Assembly (NCBI RefSeq): GCF_013141775.1 | Contig: NZ_WHOB01000016.1 | Location: 372,001 to 436,000 of the forward strand | Length of the DNA stretch: 64,000 nucleotides | Reading direction: 5' to 3' | DNA from: Paenibacillus phytohabitans | GTDB lineage: Bacteria; Bacillota; Bacilli; Paenibacillales; Paenibacillaceae | Part shown: positions 60,793-64,000 of the stretch, piece after piece | Position numbering within the stretch: position 1 is the first letter of the stretch | How the letters are laid out: each line of letters begins with the position of its first letter | Notes under the pieces: generated by a model | Databases searched by the model: none | What the model was told of the DNA's origin: nothing | Seen by the model: only the letters and a program-made list of their open reading frames with translations | Position numbers and translations under genes: made by a program

Positions 60793-61440
60793 TTAGTGAA
60801 TCGGCAGGATGTATAAGAATACAACGAAGAAGTGAAGAATCGTCCCTGCAAGCACGAACAAATGCCAGATGGCATGATGGTACGGGAAGCCGCGCCACAC
60901 ATAAAAAACTGTGCCAAGCGTGTACAGCAGACCGCCTACCATCAACAGAGTCATGCCGCCGCTGGCTACAACCTCAGACAGAGGGCTCCAGGCGATCACG
61001 ATCATCCAGCCCATGGCGATGTAGAATATGGTCGACATGAACAGGAACTTTTTGACGAAAAACGCTTTGAAAAAGACGCCGAATACCGCTACTCCCCAGG
61101 CGATTCCGAATAAAGTCCAGCCCAGCGGCCCCCGGATCGCCACCAGCATAAAAGGTGTATACGTTCCGGCGATAAACAAATAAATTGAAGAGTGGTCGAG
61201 GAATTCAAAGAAGTCCTTCGCCTTGCCGTCCCTGAGACTATGCACCATTGTTGAATTAAAATACAGCAACAGCATAGTTACCCCATATATGGAGAAACTG
61301 ACAACATGCCAGGCCGTACCATTCTGGACAGCATATACGACCAGCAGAACCAGAGCAGCAATACTTAATACTGCACCAATCCCGTGTGTAATCGCGTTCG
61401 CAACCTCTTCCTTGCGGCTGTAAGTGTGAGTATTAGCCAT
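60793..61440 (-). CDS. Hemolysin III / PAQR family membrane protein
   Basis: The 215-residue protein has seven predicted membrane helices. It carries the family's conserved residues: EEVANAITHGIGAVLS, YFNSTMVHSL, LDHSSIYLFIAGTYTPF and FPYHHAIWHLFVLAGTILHF. The H-x3-H and D/S cluster is thought to bind a metal, as in PAQR hydrolases. The name 'hemolysin' is historical; the physiological role in Bacilli is unclear. ATG with GGAAGGA upstream. Confidence 0.93.
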   Translation of the reverse strand: MANTHTYSRKEEVANAITHGIGAVLSIAALVLLVVYAVQNGTAWHVVSFSIYGVTMLLLYFNSTMVHSLRDGKAKDFFEFLDHSSIYLFIAGTYTPFMLVAIRGPLGWTLFGIAWGVAVFGVFFKAFFVKKFLFMSTIFYIAMGWMIVIAWSPLSEVVASGGMTLLMVGGLLYTLGTVFYVWRGFPYHHAIWHLFVLAGTILHFFVVFLYILPIH

Positions 61441-61533
61441 CCCACTATTCCTTCCATTTGCGGTTTCCTTCTATTATAGCTCCTTCCCTGAGGTCCTTCC
61501 AGCTTACGGCAGCCGCAAGGATTACTTCTCCGG

Positions 61534-63051
61534 TTACAGCTTGTACAGGTCAGTGTACTTCGCTTCCAGATAATCCGCCAGATAATCCGGGTTCAGCGGT
61601 TCCCCTGTTACCTGCTCGATAATCTGCGAGGGTGTCAGGCTCTGACCGTAGCGGTAGATTTTGTCGGTAAGCCATTCTTTGATCGGCAGCAGGTTCCCGG
61701 CAGCAATCAGCTCCTCGAACTCCGGCAGCTCCTTGCGCAGCGTATTCAGCATTTGGGCCGCGTACATGTTGCCCAGTGAATAAGAAGCGAAATATCCGAA
61801 GTCTCCTCCCGACCAGTGAACATCCTGCAGTACGCCAAGCGCATCCGTAGGAGGGGTTATACCGAGATATTCCTGATACTTCGCGTTCCAGGTCTTCGGC
61901 AGATCCTTCACTTCAAGCCCTTCGTTGAAAATAAGCTTCTCGATTTCGTAGCGTACAATAATATGCAGGTTATAAGTCAGCTCATCGGCTTCGATGCGGA
62001 TGAAGGAATTGCCTACACTGTTGATGGCGCGGTAGAAATCCTCCATTTCCACATTAGCAAGCTGTTCCGGGAAATGCTGCTGCAGATCGCCGTAGTAACG
62101 CTGCCAGAAGGCCCGGCTGCGGCCGATCATATTCTCCCATAGTCTGGACTGGGACTCGTGAATCCCCATGGATGCGCCTTGAGCCAGCGGTGTACCGATA
62201 ATCTTTTCACCGAAATTCTGCTCGTACAGGGCATGTCCGCCCTCATGCAATGAGCTGAAGATCGAGCTCGTCACATTATCCAGCAAATAGTTTGTTGTGA
62301 TGCGTACATCGCCGGGATTCAGGCCCGTAGCGAACGGATGTACACTTTCATCCAGACGTCCTGCCTCAAAGTCGTAGCCCATTTGCTCAAGCAGGAAGAG
62401 GCCGAACTTCTCCTGCTGCTCTTTGGGGAAAATCTGACTCAGGAATTCCGTATCCGGCTTGTTCGGCGACGCGCTGATCGCTTCGGCAAGAGGAACAAGA
62501 CGGCTGCGCAGACGGCTGAAGATGTCGTCCACTTTGGCCACCGTCAGATCCGGTTCATACATATCCAGCAGCGTATCATAACGTGAGCCTTCTACTCCCC
62601 AATAATCGATGAACTCCTGTTTGAACTCAACAATCTTGGTCAGGTAAGGCTCGAAGGAGGCAAAATCATTGTTATCCTTGGCTTCTTCCCAGATGGTCTG
62701 GGCATGGGCGGTCAGGACAGAGTACTCCTCGAATTTTTTGGAAGGAATGCTCTTACTGCGGCTGTACTCTTTGCGGGTATCCTTCACGATCTTGTTCTCA
62801 TTATCGCTTAACTGGCTCATCACTTCCGGACGGCTGAAGAATTCGGTAAAAGCACCGATCTCCTCCGATACCTGCAGTTTGAACGCTTCTGCACTCAGCA
62901 TGCCAAGCGTAGCTGATCGCATCTCCACACCTTTACGCGGCGCACCTGTACGCAAATCCCAGCCCAGGAGCCCAATAGCTTCATAATAGCCTCTGATTTT
63001 GGATAATAGCTCTTTAAATTTATCCCATTCTTCTTTGACCAATTGTTCCAT
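61534..63051 (-). CDS. M32-family metallocarboxypeptidase
   Basis: The 505-residue protein is helical with the zinc-protease motif HEGGH in IFSSLHEGGHALYEQNF and the third ligand Glu in GIHESQSRLWENMIGRS. Family motifs DVRITTNYLLDNVT and RIEADELTYNLHIIVRYEIE are also present. M32 enzymes remove C-terminal residues from peptides. Cytosolic, typical length, monocistronic. ATG with AGGTG upstream. Confidence 0.95.
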   Translation of the reverse strand: MEQLVKEEWDKFKELLSKIRGYYEAIGLLGWDLRTGAPRKGVEMRSATLGMLSAEAFKLQVSEEIGAFTEFFSRPEVMSQLSDNENKIVKDTRKEYSRSKSIPSKKFEEYSVLTAHAQTIWEEAKDNNDFASFEPYLTKIVEFKQEFIDYWGVEGSRYDTLLDMYEPDLTVAKVDDIFSRLRSRLVPLAEAISASPNKPDTEFLSQIFPKEQQEKFGLFLLEQMGYDFEAGRLDESVHPFATGLNPGDVRITTNYLLDNVTSSIFSSLHEGGHALYEQNFGEKIIGTPLAQGASMGIHESQSRLWENMIGRSRAFWQRYYGDLQQHFPEQLANVEMEDFYRAINSVGNSFIRIEADELTYNLHIIVRYEIEKLIFNEGLEVKDLPKTWNAKYQEYLGITPPTDALGVLQDVHWSGGDFGYFASYSLGNMYAAQMLNTLRKELPEFEELIAAGNLLPIKEWLTDKIYRYGQSLTPSQIIEQVTGEPLNPDYLADYLEAKYTDLYKL

Positions 63052-63327
63052 TGGTTGAGCACCTGCCCTTGTCTAATTTATCCACTCCTCTTGATGATAC
63101 TTTTATTAATGGCTATAATCAAATTCAGAATAGACATCTTCAATTTGAAATACTTATATTCTAATGAATACCGTGAACCCGGGGAATTCTGATTACTGAC
63201 TTTAAGTTCGCGGCAAGAAGATGTAGAATGAATAACAACTTATTGCGTAAGCTTCCCAAGGGGGAGCTGTACGAGGGGATTTCAGAAGAAGTCTATTATC
63301 ATTTAACTTTGAGGAGGCAGCATGCTC
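63052..63327. other. Divergent intergenic region between M32 peptidase and carbonic anhydrase
   Basis: Holds promoters for two divergent genes. On the plus strand TTAAGT (63202-63207) and TAGAAT (63224-63229) with 16-nt spacing could be a sigma-A promoter for the carbonic anhydrase. A hairpin AGCTTCCC-AA-GGGGGAGCT follows near 63250-63268 in its leader. No gene is present. Confidence 0.4.
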
Positions 63328-63906
63328 ATGAGTCAGGTCACAGAAATTATGAAATTTAACAAGCATTTTGTTGAGGAAAAAGAATACGAAGCCTATCTGA
63401 CCAGCCGCTTTCCGGATAAAAAAATGCTGATCATCACCTGCATGGATACCCGGTTAGTTGAGCTTCTGCCCAAAGCGATGAATTTCAAGAACGGCGATGT
63501 CAAAATCATCAAAAATGCCGGAGCCGTCATCTCCCAGCCGTTCGGAAGCGTAATGCGCAGCGTAATGGTTGCGCTGTATGAGCTGGATGCGGATGAAGTT
63601 ATCGTCGTCGGGCATTATGAATGCGGCATGGCCTCCCTGAATGCGGACCGGATGATCAATTCTATTAAGGAACGCGGCGTTTCGGAGCAGGTGCTCGATA
63701 CTTTGGAGAATTCGGGAATTAAGCTGACCAAATGGCTGCGCGGGTTTGACAATGTGGAGGAAGGGGTAATTCAGACTGTGGAGCTGATCAAGCGCCATCC
63801 CTTACTCCCCCCAAACGTACCTATTCACGGCATGATCATCGATCCGGCAACCGGAGCGCTTGAGCTTGTCTCGGATGGATACGCGGAGCATAAGGCAACT
63901 CTCTGA
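63328..63906 (+). CDS. Beta-class carbonic anhydrase
   Basis: The roughly 192-residue protein carries the beta-carbonic-anhydrase zinc ligands: Cys in MLIITCMDTRLVELLP (with Asp-Arg dyad) and His-x2-Cys in VVGHYECGMASL. It interconverts CO2 and bicarbonate, possibly for anaplerotic carboxylases. It resembles short cytosolic enzymes such as B. subtilis YtiB. The ATG at 63328 is chosen because GGAGG is 9 nt upstream; the ATG at 63322 is only 4 nt away. Confidence 0.93.
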   Translation: MSQVTEIMKFNKHFVEEKEYEAYLTSRFPDKKMLIITCMDTRLVELLPKAMNFKNGDVKIIKNAGAVISQPFGSVMRSVMVALYELDADEVIVVGHYECGMASLNADRMINSIKERGVSEQVLDTLENSGIKLTKWLRGFDNVEEGVIQTVELIKRHPLLPPNVPIHGMIIDPATGALELVSDGYAEHKATL

Positions 63907-63913
63907 AACTGCT

Positions 63914-63950
63914 GTTTGCGTGGATCCTGGATCCACGCACTTTTTTTTGC
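63914..63950 (+). terminator. Intrinsic terminator after carbonic anhydrase gene
   Basis: GCGTGGATCC-TGGATCCACGC forms an 8-9-bp GC-rich stem immediately followed by ACTTTTTTTT. The last 50 nt of the window show nothing further. Confidence 0.9.
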
Positions 63951-64000
63951 CTGCCGGAACCTTGAAGCCAGTTAACATTTCTATTTGTGATTATTAAAAA

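Noticed and set aside
1-64000. Prophage, IS element, restriction, toxin-antitoxin or biosynthetic cluster
   Set aside because: No transposase, integrase, phage structural, methylase, toxin or NRPS/PKS signature was found in any frame.

Overview
The window looks like a chromosomal segment of a Paenibacillus-type member of the Bacillales. Base composition is close to balanced. Ribosome-binding sites are strong Bacillus-like AGGAGG sequences, and TTG and GTG starts are frequent. Gene order follows the B. subtilis block ylxM-ffh-rpsP-...-trmD-rplS-...-rnhB-ylqG-ylqH-sucC-sucD-dprA-topA-trmFO-hslV-hslU-flgB-...-sigD-...-rpsB, with several insertions and losses. Nearly all genes lie on the minus strand, so transcription runs from high to low coordinates.

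Region 1 (about 767-32438) is one very large flagellar/chemotaxis (fla/che) operon of 37 tightly packed, often overlapping genes: flgB, flgC, fliE, fliF, fliG, fliH, fliI, fliJ, a MotE-like gene, fliK, flgD, a TIGR02530-type gene, flgE, flbD, fliL, fliM, fliY, cheY, fliO, fliP, fliQ, fliR, flhB, flhA, flhF, flhG, cheB, cheA, cheW, cheC, cheD, a small membrane protein, sigD, fapA and three accessory genes. rpsB follows with its own sigma-A promoter and a structured leader. The products build the basal body, C-ring, export apparatus and hook, carry the chemotaxis phosphorelay, and supply the late flagellar sigma factor. The head of the operon has a full-consensus match to a sigma-H promoter with a cluster of Spo0A-box-like motifs directly upstream.

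Region 2 (about 32.6-47.5 kb) holds hslU-hslV-trmFO-topA-dprA, then sucD-sucC with its own promoter and a candidate cre site, a divergent ohrR/ohrA peroxide-sensing pair, yifB (comM-like), a phosphoesterase, a zinc-ribbon protein and yraN. codY and xerC, which flank hslVU in B. subtilis, are missing here.

Region 3 (about 47.2-53.1 kb) holds a FlhB-C-terminal-like protein and a second FliK-like protein, rnhB, a helically phased array of four imperfect palindromes, rbgA, lepB, and rplS with an L19-leader-like 5' region.

Region 4 (about 53.2-56.5 kb) is accessory sequence inserted between rplS and trmD: small membrane proteins, a DUF4097-like lipoprotein, a tRNA-Pro(GGG), an orphan structured RNA with its own promoter and terminator, and a 38-residue ORF.

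Region 5 (about 56.6-64 kb) holds trmD-rimM-khpA-rpsP, a short GC-rich palindromic repeat, ffh-ylxM (without ftsY next door), a hemolysin-III-family membrane protein, an M32 carboxypeptidase and a plus-strand beta-carbonic anhydrase. No phage, insertion sequence, CRISPR array or defence island was seen. The most unusual signals are regulatory and intergenic.
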